Made by a program: the position numbers and the translations under genes. From Streptomyces rishiriensis (GTDB lineage: Bacteria > Actinomycetota > Actinomycetes > Streptomycetales > Streptomycetaceae), in assembly GCF_003112535.1 (NCBI RefSeq), contig NZ_BEWA01000003.1, forward strand, positions 310,001-374,000: 64,000 bases of DNA, given 5' to 3'. Shown in pieces: positions 26,730 through 33,699 of this stretch; within the stretch, counting starts at the first letter, position 1; every line of letters starts with the position of its first letter. The notes under the pieces were generated by a model, which made no database searches, was not told the DNA's origin, and worked only from the letters and a program-made list of their open reading frames with translations.

Positions 26730-28187
26730 ATGTCGCTCACCCGCAGGGACTTCACCAGGCAATCCGCGGTCACCGGCGCCGGGATCGCGCTGGCGGGCAG
26801 CGTCGGCGCCCTCGCCAGCGCGCCGAACGCCCTCGCCGGCACGGACGCCGAGGACACCGCGGACGCCTCGGGCGAGCAGGCGGCCGCCGGACACCACGGG
26901 GTCGGCTACGGACCGCTGCTGCCCGACCCGGCCGGCCTCCTCGCGCTGCCCGCGGGCTTCACGTACCGCGTCGTCACCTACAGCGGCCGGACCACGCTGG
27001 AGTCCGGCGAGATCACCCCGTCCAACCACGACGGCACCGCCGCCTTCTGCGGCCCGCGCGGCGCGACCCTGCTCGTCAACAACCATGAGCTCAAGGGCCC
27101 GCGCGCCGGCTGGCAGTACCCGGTGCCCCTCACCGAGGGCCATGTCTACGACCCGGCCGCCGCCGGCGGCTGCACGGTCGTCGAGGTGCGCCCCGGCGGC
27201 CATGTCGCCGAGTGGGTCGGCATCGCCGGAACCTCCACCAACTGCGCGGGCGGAGCCACCCCGTGGGGCACCTGGCTCTCCGGCGAGGAGACCGAGGACA
27301 AGGCCGGCCAGAACGGCATGACCAAGGACCACGGCTACATCTTCGAGGTCGACCCCGCCGACCGCCGCGCCAACCGCGACCCGAGGCCCGTCAAGGCGTT
27401 CGGCCGGTACGCCCACGAGGCCGTCGTCATCGACCCCAAGCAAGGCCACGCCTACCTCACCGAGGACGCCTCGGGCCCCAACGGCCTGCTCTACCGCTGG
27501 ACCCCGCCGGCCGGCTTCCGCCACGGCCGGGGCAAGCTGCGCACCCTCGCCGCCGACGCCGGCGTCCTGCAGGCCTTCAAGTGCTTCGACTCCGGCGGCC
27601 AGTTCGTCGACGACCTCTCCCGCGCCACGAAGATCGGCACCGTGTACGGCGTCGACTGGGTCGACGTCCCCGACCGCGACGCGAAGTCGGTGTCCGTGCG
27701 CAAGCAGTTCGCCGCCGGCCAGGTCACCCGCGCCCGCAAGCTGGAGGGCATGTGGTGGGGCGACGGCGGCACGTACGTCGTCTCCTCCTACGCCCGTGAC
27801 GAGAGCCCCGTCCAGCACGACGGCGCCGTCTGGTTCTACGACCCGGGGCGCCGCACGCTGACCCTGAAGGTACTGCTCGGGGTGAACCCCGACCCGTCGG
27901 CCGACGGCGCCTTCGACGGCCCCGACAACATCACCGTCTCCCCCTACGGCGGCCTCGTCATCGCCGAGGACGGCGAGGGCGTCCAGCACCTCTTCGGCGC
28001 CACCGACAGCGGCCGCACCTACCCCATCGCCCGCAACGAGCTCAACATCGGCACCGCGGACAAGCCCGAATACAGCGAGTTCACCGGCGTCACCTTCTCG
28101 CCCGACGGCCACACCCTGTACGCCAACATCCAGACACCCGGAATCATGTTGGCCATCACCGGCCCCTGGAAGCGGCACAAGCGGTAA
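26730..28187 (+). CDS. phoX: PhoX-type alkaline phosphatase, Tat-exported
   Basis: Protein of 485 residues of the PhoX/DUF839 beta-propeller phosphatases (Ca/Fe-dependent in studied members). The twin-arginine signal is LTRRDFTRQSAVTGAG (about 3-18), with cleavage expected near ALAGT. Family motifs include NNHELKGPRAGW, CAGGATPWGTWLSGEETED, YAHEAVVIDP and GPDNITVSPYGGLVIAEDG. Export with bound metal through Tat is usual. The PHO box upstream indicates induction by phosphate limitation through PhoRP. The neighbouring nuclease is a plausible partner in phosphate scavenging. Confidence 0.93.
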   Translation: MSLTRRDFTRQSAVTGAGIALAGSVGALASAPNALAGTDAEDTADASGEQAAAGHHGVGYGPLLPDPAGLLALPAGFTYRVVTYSGRTTLESGEITPSNHDGTAAFCGPRGATLLVNNHELKGPRAGWQYPVPLTEGHVYDPAAAGGCTVVEVRPGGHVAEWVGIAGTSTNCAGGATPWGTWLSGEETEDKAGQNGMTKDHGYIFEVDPADRRANRDPRPVKAFGRYAHEAVVIDPKQGHAYLTEDASGPNGLLYRWTPPAGFRHGRGKLRTLAADAGVLQAFKCFDSGGQFVDDLSRATKIGTVYGVDWVDVPDRDAKSVSVRKQFAAGQVTRARKLEGMWWGDGGTYVVSSYARDESPVQHDGAVWFYDPGRRTLTLKVLLGVNPDPSADGAFDGPDNITVSPYGGLVIAEDGEGVQHLFGATDSGRTYPIARNELNIGTADKPEYSEFTGVTFSPDGHTLYANIQTPGIMLAITGPWKRHKR

Positions 28188-28246
28188 GCGACGACCGGGG
28201 ATTAATTCGCTCGCCCCGTCCGCGGCCGCCCTCCTAAAGTGATGCC

Positions 28247-28384
28247 TGTCCAGGTGCGAAGGCAGGACCTACTTCCACTGATAATGGGGCGGCCGCGGGT
28301 TCGAATCCCGCCATCGGCACGACATGCCGGTGTAGCTCAGGGGCAGAGCACCTTGTCGGTTCCGCCGGCCTCGATCTCTGGACA
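28247..28384 (+). ncRNA. Y-RNA-like element 1 with permuted tRNA-like module
   Basis: Predicted Ro60-binding RNA of about 138 nt, 320 bp upstream of the TROVE gene. Stem: TGTCCAG (28247-28253) pairs with CTGGACA (28378-28384); internal loop GTGCGAA faces GGCCTCGATCT; then GGC/GCC and GGACC/GGTTC(C). The 5' strand GGTGCGAAGGCAG closely resembles the vertebrate Y RNA Ro site GGUCCGAAGGUAG. The distal part is a circularly permuted tRNA mimic: T-arm GCGGG-TTCGAAT-CCCGC (28295-28311), acceptor-like 8-bp hairpin CATCGGCA/TGCCGGTG with loop CGACA (28312-28332), and D-arm GCTC-AGGGGCA-GAGC (28335-28349). A possible -10, TAAAGT (28235-28240), predicts a 5' end near 28247. This is the YrlA architecture known in bacteria. 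Confidence 0.88.
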
Positions 28385-28400
28385 CCACAACTTCACAGCA

Positions 28401-28472
28401 CCTTCCGGTGCGCGGGCTGCGGCTCCTTCTTTCCACAGAAATCCATGCCGCCGCCCACTTGATCTCGGGAGG
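28401..28472 (+). ncRNA. Y-RNA-like element 2, minimal, without tRNA-like module
   Basis: Predicted hairpin RNA of about 72 nt between the two larger elements. CCTTCCG (28401-28407) pairs with CGGGAGG (28466-28472) with one G-U. Internal loop GTGCGCG faces CACTTGATCT. Then GGC/GCC, a T-C mismatch and GCGG/CCGC follow. The stem matches its neighbours in every position of the layout but with different pairs. Instead of a tRNA mimic the apex is a 25-nt loop (28423-28447) starting CTCCTTCTTTCC, pyrimidine-rich as in vertebrate Y RNAs. It is only about 15 nt from each neighbour, so processing from a common precursor is possible. An alternative small hairpin GCACC/GGTGC (28398-28411) competes. Confidence 0.72.
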
Positions 28473-28485
28473 CGCAGCATGAGGT

Positions 28486-28627
28486 GGGTGCCCGGTGCGC
28501 AGGCAACGGTTACTTCATTGGATCGGAGGGTCGCGGGTTCGAGTCCCGTCATCGACTTCAGGTCGGTGTAGCTCAGTCGGTAGAGCATCTGGCTAAGTCC
28601 GTCGCCGATCCCTGATCTCGGGCACCC
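28486..28627 (+). ncRNA. Y-RNA-like element 3 with permuted tRNA-like module
   Basis: Predicted RNA of about 142 nt. GGGTGCCCG (28486-28494) pairs perfectly with CGGGCACCC (28619-28627). Internal loop GTGCGCA faces GATCCCTGATCT. GGC/GCC, an A-C mismatch and ACGG/CCGT follow. The tRNA-like part: T-arm GCGGG-TTCGAGT-CCCGT (28533-28549), acceptor-like hairpin CATCGAC/GTCGGTG with loop TTCAG (28550-28568), and canonical D-arm GCTC-AGTCGGTA-GAGC (28571-28586). Against element 1 the stems differ by compensatory changes while loop GTGCG and GATCT are kept. It ends 78 bp before the TROVE start codon. Confidence 0.87.
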
Positions 28628-28704
28628 TCCCTTTGTTGCGCCTCCCCGAAAAGCGAGTCGTCGAACGACGGACTCGATATCTCATGAATTCGGGGGAATT
28701 CACC

Positions 28705-30288
28705 ATGGTGCGATTCAACGTCCGTGCCCGCAGGGCGCAGCCCGCCTCGCCCGTGACGACCACGGGCCGGGCGCTGCGCACCCACCAGGGCGGCCGGGGG
28801 CACGAGAGGGACGCCCGCTCCGAGCTCTTCCTGCTGGCGGTGGCGAACTTCGTCTCCCAGCAGACCTTCTACGAGACCGGCGCCGCCCGCGACGACCGCT
28901 TCGCCGCGCTGGTGCGCGAGCTCGCCGTCAGCGACCCGGTCTGGACGGCCGGCCTGCTGGGCTGGCTGCGCGGCGAGGGCAACCTCCGCACGGCCGCGAT
29001 CGTCGGCGCCGCCGAGTACGTCCACGCGCGTCTGGCGGCGGGCGCCACCGACGGTCCCTCCAACCGGCAGGTCGTGGACAGCGTCCTGCAGCGGCCCGAC
29101 GAGCCCGGCGAGCTGCTCGGGTACTGGACGGCGACGTACGGCAGCACCCTCCCCAAGCCCGTCAAGCGGGGCGTCGCCGACGCGGTGCGCCGGCTCTACA
29201 GCGCCCGCTCGCTGCTGAAGTACGACACCGCCGCCAAGGGGTACCGCTTCGGCGACATCCTCAACCTGGTGCACGCCTCGCCGGACCCGGCCAAGCCGTG
29301 GCAGGGCGACCTGTTCCGGTACGCCCTCGACCGCCGGCACCACCCCGAGACGGCCGAGCCGCCCCGGTCGCTGCCCGCGCTCGTGGCGCACCGCGATCTG
29401 ATGGCGCTGCCGCCCGCCGAGCGGCGCGAGGTCGTGACCGGAGCGGACGGCGCGCGGCGCCTGGCCGAGGCGGGCATGACCTGGGAGGCGCTGGCGGGCT
29501 GGCTCCAGGGGCCGATGGACAAGGCCGCCTGGGAGGCGGTCGTCCCGTCCATGGGATCCATGGCGCTGGTCCGCAACCTGCGCAACTTCGACCAGGCCGG
29601 CGTCGGCGACGAGGTCGCCGCGCAGGTGGCGGCGAAGATCAGCGACCCGGCGGAGGTCGCGCGCTCGCGGCAGTTCCCGTTCCGGTACCTCGCCGCGTAC
29701 CAGCACGCGCCCTCGCTGCGCTGGGCCTACCCGCTGGAGCAGGCGCTCGGTCACTCGCTGGCCAACGTGCCCGCCCTGCCGGGGCGGACGCTGGTGCTCG
29801 TCGACCGCTCGGGCTCGATGTTCTACGCGCGGTTGTCGGACCGGTCCGACCTCAACCGCGCCGACGCCGCGGCGATCTTCGGGACGGCGCTCGCACTGCG
29901 GGCGGCGGACGCGGACCTCGTCGAGTTCGGTACCACAAGCAACGCGATCAAGTTCCGTAAGGGGGAGTCTGTGCTGAAGATTCTGGAGCGTTTCGGTGAC
30001 CTCGGCGGTACCGACACCACCGAGGCCGTGCGCCGGCACTACCGCGCGCACGACCGCGTGCTGATCGTCACCGACGAGCAGTTCGCCCCGAGCCGCCACG
30101 GCGGCCCGACCGAGCAGGTCCCGGCGCACGTGCCGGTCTACACGTGGAACCTGGCCGGGCACCGTGCGGGGCACGGCCCGTCCGGCACGGCGAACCGGCA
30201 CACCTTCGGCGGTCTGTCGGACGCGGCGTTCCGGATGGTGCCGCTGCTGGAGGCGGCCGACGACACGAAGTGGCCGTGGGTGGCCTGA
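28705..30288 (+). CDS. rsr: TROVE-domain Ro60 orthologue (Rsr)
   Basis: Protein of 527 residues: a HEAT-like TROVE ring (about 20-340), which binds Y RNA on its outside and 3' ends of misfolded RNA in its hole, and a C-terminal von Willebrand A domain. The metal-binding motif is D367-R-S369-G-S371-M, with TDTTEAV and VTDEQFAPS as the other loop residues. Bacterial Rsr with Y RNA modulates exoribonucleases and RNA repair. ATG 28705 has CGGGGGAA about 8 nt upstream; ATG 28684 is in frame but has no ribosome site. The three Y-like RNAs lie directly upstream. No RtcB ligase or PNPase gene is adjacent. Confidence 0.94.
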   Translation: MVRFNVRARRAQPASPVTTTGRALRTHQGGRGHERDARSELFLLAVANFVSQQTFYETGAARDDRFAALVRELAVSDPVWTAGLLGWLRGEGNLRTAAIVGAAEYVHARLAAGATDGPSNRQVVDSVLQRPDEPGELLGYWTATYGSTLPKPVKRGVADAVRRLYSARSLLKYDTAAKGYRFGDILNLVHASPDPAKPWQGDLFRYALDRRHHPETAEPPRSLPALVAHRDLMALPPAERREVVTGADGARRLAEAGMTWEALAGWLQGPMDKAAWEAVVPSMGSMALVRNLRNFDQAGVGDEVAAQVAAKISDPAEVARSRQFPFRYLAAYQHAPSLRWAYPLEQALGHSLANVPALPGRTLVLVDRSGSMFYARLSDRSDLNRADAAAIFGTALALRAADADLVEFGTTSNAIKFRKGESVLKILERFGDLGGTDTTEAVRRHYRAHDRVLIVTDEQFAPSRHGGPTEQVPAHVPVYTWNLAGHRAGHGPSGTANRHTFGGLSDAAFRMVPLLEAADDTKWPWVA

Positions 30289-30384
30289 GAGCGGGCCGCG
30301 ACCGGCCGAGCCGTGACACCTGGCAGCGGCCGATGAGCCGGTCGTCCCGCTCGTGTCGCGCCGGCAGGCCGAGGCCGTCGGCCA

Positions 30385-30467
30385 GGACCCTGGTCTCCAG
30401 GATTCCGGTCTCCAGGGCTCTGCTCTCCGGGACCCTGCTCTCTGGGCCCCTGCTCTCCGGGAGCCGG
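30385..30467. repeat. 15-bp tandem repeat, five units
   Basis: Five 15-bp units of the type GGACCCTGCTCTCCG (30385-30459) with substitutions, then a partial unit. They lie in the 410-bp gap between the TROVE gene and a TetR gene. Because 15 is a multiple of three, the minus strand reads as imperfect (P/L)E(S/T)(R/G)x repeats, but no credible gene covers it. Confidence 0.8.
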
Positions 30468-30489
30468 TAGCGGGCCGTCATGCCGAGGG

Positions 30490-30523
30490 GGCCGGGAGTC
30501 GTGGTGGTCCGCGACTCCCGGCC
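30490..30523 (+). terminator. hairpin terminator after the TROVE gene
   Basis: Perfect 12-bp stem GGCCGGGAGTCG/CGACTCCCGGCC (30490-30501, 30512-30523) with 10-nt loop, followed by TCCCC. It lies 200 bp after the TROVE stop. The rest of the 30289-30698 gap holds only the tandem repeat and the promoter region of the TetR gene. Confidence 0.7.
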
Positions 30524-30698
30524 TCCCCACGTGTTCCCGGCGCTGTTCCGACCGTCCGCCGGTGGATGAGAAGGTGAGGATGCGGGCAGCGCGACCGGCC
30601 CCGGTCGTGGACCCGCGGCCGCTGGCGCGGCGAGCGGGGACGGTCTCCGTGGCGGTCGCCACCGGTGCGCAGCGACACGGTTCGCGAGGAGTGACTGG

Positions 30699-31271
30699 AT
30701 GACGCGGGTCAGACCCATGCGCGCGGACGCTCGCCGCAACTACGAGCGCCTGCTCAAGGCGGCCGCGGAAGCCTTCGCCGAGCACGGCGAGGGCGCGTCC
30801 CTCGACGACGTCGCCAAGCGGGCGGGCGTCGGCTCCGGCACGCTGTACCGGCACTTCCCGACCCGGCAGGCGCTGCTGGAGGCGGCCTACCTCGACCGGA
30901 TCGAGGCGCTCGCGGCGCGGGCCGACGCGCTCGCCGCGGAGCTGTCGCCCGGCGAGGCGCTGACGGCATGGCTCGACGAGCTGTGCGTCGGCACGATCCA
31001 GGTCCGCGGTATGAAGGCGCTGCTGGGCTCGGCGGTCACGGACGGCGGCGCGGCCGCGGTCACCGTCTGCGGCACGCGTGTGAAGGCGGCGGCGACCCGG
31101 CTGGTGGAGGCGGCGCAGCGCGAGGGCGCCCTGCGGCTGGACGTCGATCCGATGGACGTGCTGCGGCTCGCCCACGGCGTGGCGACGGCGTCGGAGCTGG
31201 CCAACGGTGACGGCGGGGTCATCCGCCGGTATGTGTCGCTGCTGACCGAGGGGCTGCGGCCGGTGCGGTGA
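30699..31271 (+). CDS. TetR/AcrR family transcriptional regulator
   Basis: Protein of 190 residues. The N-terminal DNA-binding domain shows NYERLLKAAAEAFAEHG and VAKRAGVGSGTLYRHFPTR (about 13-55). The C-terminal part is a TetR_C (SbtR-like) helical ligand domain. GAGGAG lies about 9 nt before the ATG. It stands alone, convergent with the TerD gene, so it gives no clue to its target; autoregulation is usual in the family. Confidence 0.9.
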   Translation: MTRVRPMRADARRNYERLLKAAAEAFAEHGEGASLDDVAKRAGVGSGTLYRHFPTRQALLEAAYLDRIEALAARADALAAELSPGEALTAWLDELCVGTIQVRGMKALLGSAVTDGGAAAVTVCGTRVKAAATRLVEAAQREGALRLDVDPMDVLRLAHGVATASELANGDGGVIRRYVSLLTEGLRPVR

Positions 31272-31366
31272 CCGCGACGGGCGCCCCCCGTGACGGCGGG
31301 CGCCCGTGGCCGAGCGGAGGGGGAGGGAGAGAGGGAGCGGGACGGCGCGGGGCCGCGTGCAGGCGG

Positions 31367-32611
31367 CTACAGGGTCTCGGCGCCCGGCTTCACCATGTTG
31401 CGCACCGTGCGCGCCTTCACGAACGTGCCGATCGCGGTCATCTCCCATTCGCCGGAGTACTGGCGGATCATCTTGGCCATCAGCACGCCCGTCTGCGGCT
31501 CGGCGCCGGTCAGGTCGAAGCGCACCAGCTCCTCCCCGGTGGCGGCGTCCAGCAGCCGGCAGTACGCCTTGGCGACCTCGGTGAACTTCTGGCCGGAGAA
31601 GGAGTTCACGGTGAAGACCAGACCGGTCACCTCCTGCGGGAGCCGGCCGAGGTCGACGACGATCACCTCGTCGTCCCCGCCGCCCTCGCCGGTGAGGTTG
31701 TCGCCGGAGTGCTTGATCGCGCCGTTCACGATGGAGAGCTTGCCGAAGTAGCAGCTGTCGATGTGGTTGCGCTGGGGACCGAAGGCGATGACCGAGGCGT
31801 CCAGGTCGATGTCCTTGCCGCGGAACGCGGGCTCCCAGCCGAGCCCCATCTTGACCTGGGAGAGCAGCGGGCGGCCGCCCTTCATCAGGGAGACGGTCTG
31901 GTTCTTCTGCAGGCTGACCCGGCCCTTGTCCAGGTTGATCTTCCCGGCGCCCGGCGCGGCGGCCGGCGGGGCCGGGGGAGCGGCGGGCGGCGCGGCGGGC
32001 GGCGCGGGCGTGGTCAGCCGCGGGTCGGCGGGCGGGGCCGACAGGGCCACCGGGGTCTGGATCGTCGGCTGCGGCGGGGCGACGGGCTGCGGCGGGGCGA
32101 CGGGCGCCGGCTCCTCCACCGTGACGCCGAAGTCGGTGGCGATGCCGGCCAGGCCGTCTGCGTAGCCCTGGCCGACCGCGCGGGCCTTCCAGGCGCCGTT
32201 GCGCAGATAGATCTCCACCACCACCAGAGCCGTCTCCGCGCCGAGACCCGGGGGCGTGAAGGTGGCCAGCACGCTGCCGTCGTCCGCGCCCCGGATCGTC
32301 GCCGTCGGTTCGACGCCCTGGAACGTCTGCCCCGCGCCGTCCGGGCTCGCCGTGACGACGATCTTCTCGATGCCCGGGGGGACGGCGGCGGTGTCGACCG
32401 TGATCGCGTCGGGGGACGTGCCGCCGCCGGAGCGGTAGGTCACGCCCGGTCCGCTCGGCTGGTTGTAGAAGATGAAGTCGTCGTCGGAGCGCACCTTGCC
32501 GTCGGCGGTGAGCAGCAGGCCCGAAACGTCGAGCCGCACCGGGGCGGAGACGTCCACCGTCACGCGCGCGACCGGGAGAGGGATGTTCGAGCCGGGGGTC
32601 ATAGCTGTCAT
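31367..32611 (-). CDS. double TerD-domain protein (tellurite/stress family)
   Basis: Protein of 414 residues with two TerD-like units. The first (about 1-190) contains RLDVSGLLLTADGKVRSDDD and DDFIFYNQPSGPGV. A Pro/Ala linker follows (about 195-240). The second (about 245-414) contains KGGRPLLSQVKMGLGWEPA and GEGGGDDEVIVVDLGRLP. TerD proteins bind calcium through such Asp-rich loops and act in tellurite and general stress responses. Only a single ter gene is present here, unlike the usual terBCD clusters. ATG 32611 is chosen; ATG 32602 is equally possible, and neither has a clear ribosome site. Confidence 0.87.
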   Translation of the reverse strand: MTAMTPGSNIPLPVARVTVDVSAPVRLDVSGLLLTADGKVRSDDDFIFYNQPSGPGVTYRSGGGTSPDAITVDTAAVPPGIEKIVVTASPDGAGQTFQGVEPTATIRGADDGSVLATFTPPGLGAETALVVVEIYLRNGAWKARAVGQGYADGLAGIATDFGVTVEEPAPVAPPQPVAPPQPTIQTPVALSAPPADPRLTTPAPPAAPPAAPPAPPAAAPGAGKINLDKGRVSLQKNQTVSLMKGGRPLLSQVKMGLGWEPAFRGKDIDLDASVIAFGPQRNHIDSCYFGKLSIVNGAIKHSGDNLTGEGGGDDEVIVVDLGRLPQEVTGLVFTVNSFSGQKFTEVAKAYCRLLDAATGEELVRFDLTGAEPQTGVLMAKMIRQYSGEWEMTAIGTFVKARTVRNMVKPGAETL

Positions 32612-32661
32612 GCCGGGTGAACGAACGAGACCACTTTGCCGTTCCCTTACCCGGGAGGCCC

Positions 32662-33471
32662 TCAGTACGGCCAGATCGGCGGGTCGCTGACGAAGTGGCC
32701 GCCCAGGTAGGCGTGGGCGATGTTCTCCGGGTCCAGCTCGCCCTGCTCGGCGACCAGTTTCTCGGCGTACGGCTCGGAGTCGTCCTGCGGCTCGTAGCCG
32801 AGGGCGCGCGCGGTCGACAGGTCCCACCACAGCCGGGTGTTGGCGGAGGAGCCGTAGACGACGGTGTGGCCGACGTTCTCGGCGGTCAGGGCCGCGTGGA
32901 GGAGGCGGGCGCCGTCGGCGGGGCTCATCCACACCGACAGCATGCGCACACTGGTCGGCTCGGCGAAGCAGGAGCCGATGCGCACCGAGACGCTCTCCAG
33001 GCCGTGCTTGTCCCAGTAGAGCTGGGCGAGGTCCTCGCCGAAGGACTTGGACAGGCCGTAGAACGTGTCGGGGCGGCGTGGGGTGTCGACCGGGATCAGG
33101 GGTTCCTCGCCCCGCGGGCGGGGGGTGAAGCCGACGGCGTGGTTGGAGGAGGCGAAGACGACGCGCTGCACGCCCTCGTCGTGGGCGGCCTCGTACAGGT
33201 TGTACGTACCCGCGATGTTGGCGGCGAGGATCTTCTCGAAGGGGGCTTCCAGGGAGATGCCCGCGAGGTGGATGATCGCGTCGACGCCCCGTACGGCCTC
33301 CCGGACCGCCGCCTTGTCGGCCAGGTCGGCGACGATCGCCTCCGGTGCGCCCTCGACCGGGCGCAGGTCGAACAGGCGCAGCTCGTAGCCGTAGGCCGGC
33401 AGCAGGTCCCGCATCAGGGTGCCGAGGCCGCCGGCGGCGCCGGTGAGCAGGACGGTGCGCGGAGCGGGCAT
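32662..33471 (-). CDS. udh: uronate dehydrogenase (NAD-dependent)
   Basis: Short-chain/epimerase-fold enzyme of 269 residues that oxidises D-galacturonate or D-glucuronate to the aldaro-lactone, the first step of oxidative uronate catabolism. The NAD motif is TGAAGGLG (10-17), and the catalytic pair is Y138-x3-K142 with Ser near 109. RIGSCFAEPTSVRMLSVWMS is a uronate dehydrogenase signature as I know the family. ATG 33471 has AAGGAG 8 nt upstream. It is divergent from kdgD with mirrored promoters and operators, so the two form one regulatory unit. Confidence 0.88.
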   Translation of the reverse strand: MPAPRTVLLTGAAGGLGTLMRDLLPAYGYELRLFDLRPVEGAPEAIVADLADKAAVREAVRGVDAIIHLAGISLEAPFEKILAANIAGTYNLYEAAHDEGVQRVVFASSNHAVGFTPRPRGEEPLIPVDTPRRPDTFYGLSKSFGEDLAQLYWDKHGLESVSVRIGSCFAEPTSVRMLSVWMSPADGARLLHAALTAENVGHTVVYGSSANTRLWWDLSTARALGYEPQDDSEPYAEKLVAEQGELDPENIAHAYLGGHFVSDPPIWPY

Positions 33472-33520
33472 CCTCGGGTCTCCTTGGATCACTTGAGCGG
33501 GCGGACGCATGCATGGCCGA

Positions 33521-33567
33521 AGTTCACATTCATGGACACGCTAAGGAGCGGCGGCGGTACCCGTCAA
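33521..33567 (-). promoter_or_regulatory. udh promoter with operator O1
   Basis: Minus strand: -35 TTGACG (33567-33562), 18 bp, -10 TAGCGT (33543-33538). The operator O1 (33521-33538) starts at the last -10 base. On the plus strand it reads A-GTTC-N8-GGAC-A, covering the predicted start of transcription. Confidence 0.72.
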
Positions 33568-33616
33568 GTGTGCGACAGGAGTGCCAAAACTGCTGGTGTC
33601 TCGGGGGTTGGTCGGC

Positions 33617-33646
33617 TTGACCGGGCCAGATCGGGCACCTTAGCGT
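33617..33646 (+). promoter_or_regulatory. kdgD promoter
   Basis: -35 TTGACC (33617-33622), 18 bp, -10 TAGCGT (33641-33646). It mirrors the udh promoter: the sequence CCTTAGCGTG is repeated in inverted orientation in the two promoters. Confidence 0.72.
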
Positions 33647-33651
33647 GAGCT

Positions 33652-33688
33652 TGTTCAGGAATATGGACACCGCTCAAGAATATGGACC
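33652..33688 (+). promoter_or_regulatory. tandem operators O2 and O3 before kdgD
   Basis: O2 is TGTTCAGGAATATGGACA (33652-33669) and O3 is CGCTCAAGAATATGGACC (33671-33688), 19 bp apart. With O1 they share the pattern G-T/C-Y-C-N8-GGAC. O2 covers the predicted transcription start. The same geometry occurs between the IclR gene and the semialdehyde dehydrogenase (62812-62829), which suggests that the IclR protein is the regulator. Confidence 0.62.
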
Positions 33689-33699
33689 CGGGAGAGCCC

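Noticed and set aside
28398-28411. Small hairpin GCACC-TTCC-GGTGC as terminator of the first Y RNA
   Set aside because: Only 5 bp, and the same bases form a longer stem that matches the neighbouring Y elements position by position; kept only as an alternative fold.
28283-28590. Ordinary tRNA genes
   Set aside because: T-arm and D-arm sequences are present but in reversed order, with the acceptor strands joined by a loop and no anticodon arm. They fit Y-RNA tRNA mimics next to a Ro60 gene instead.
31367-33514. Single 715-codon fusion of TerD protein with an upstream domain
   Set aside because: The upstream part is an out-of-frame shadow of udh; the TerD protein has its own ATG at 32611 or 32602.
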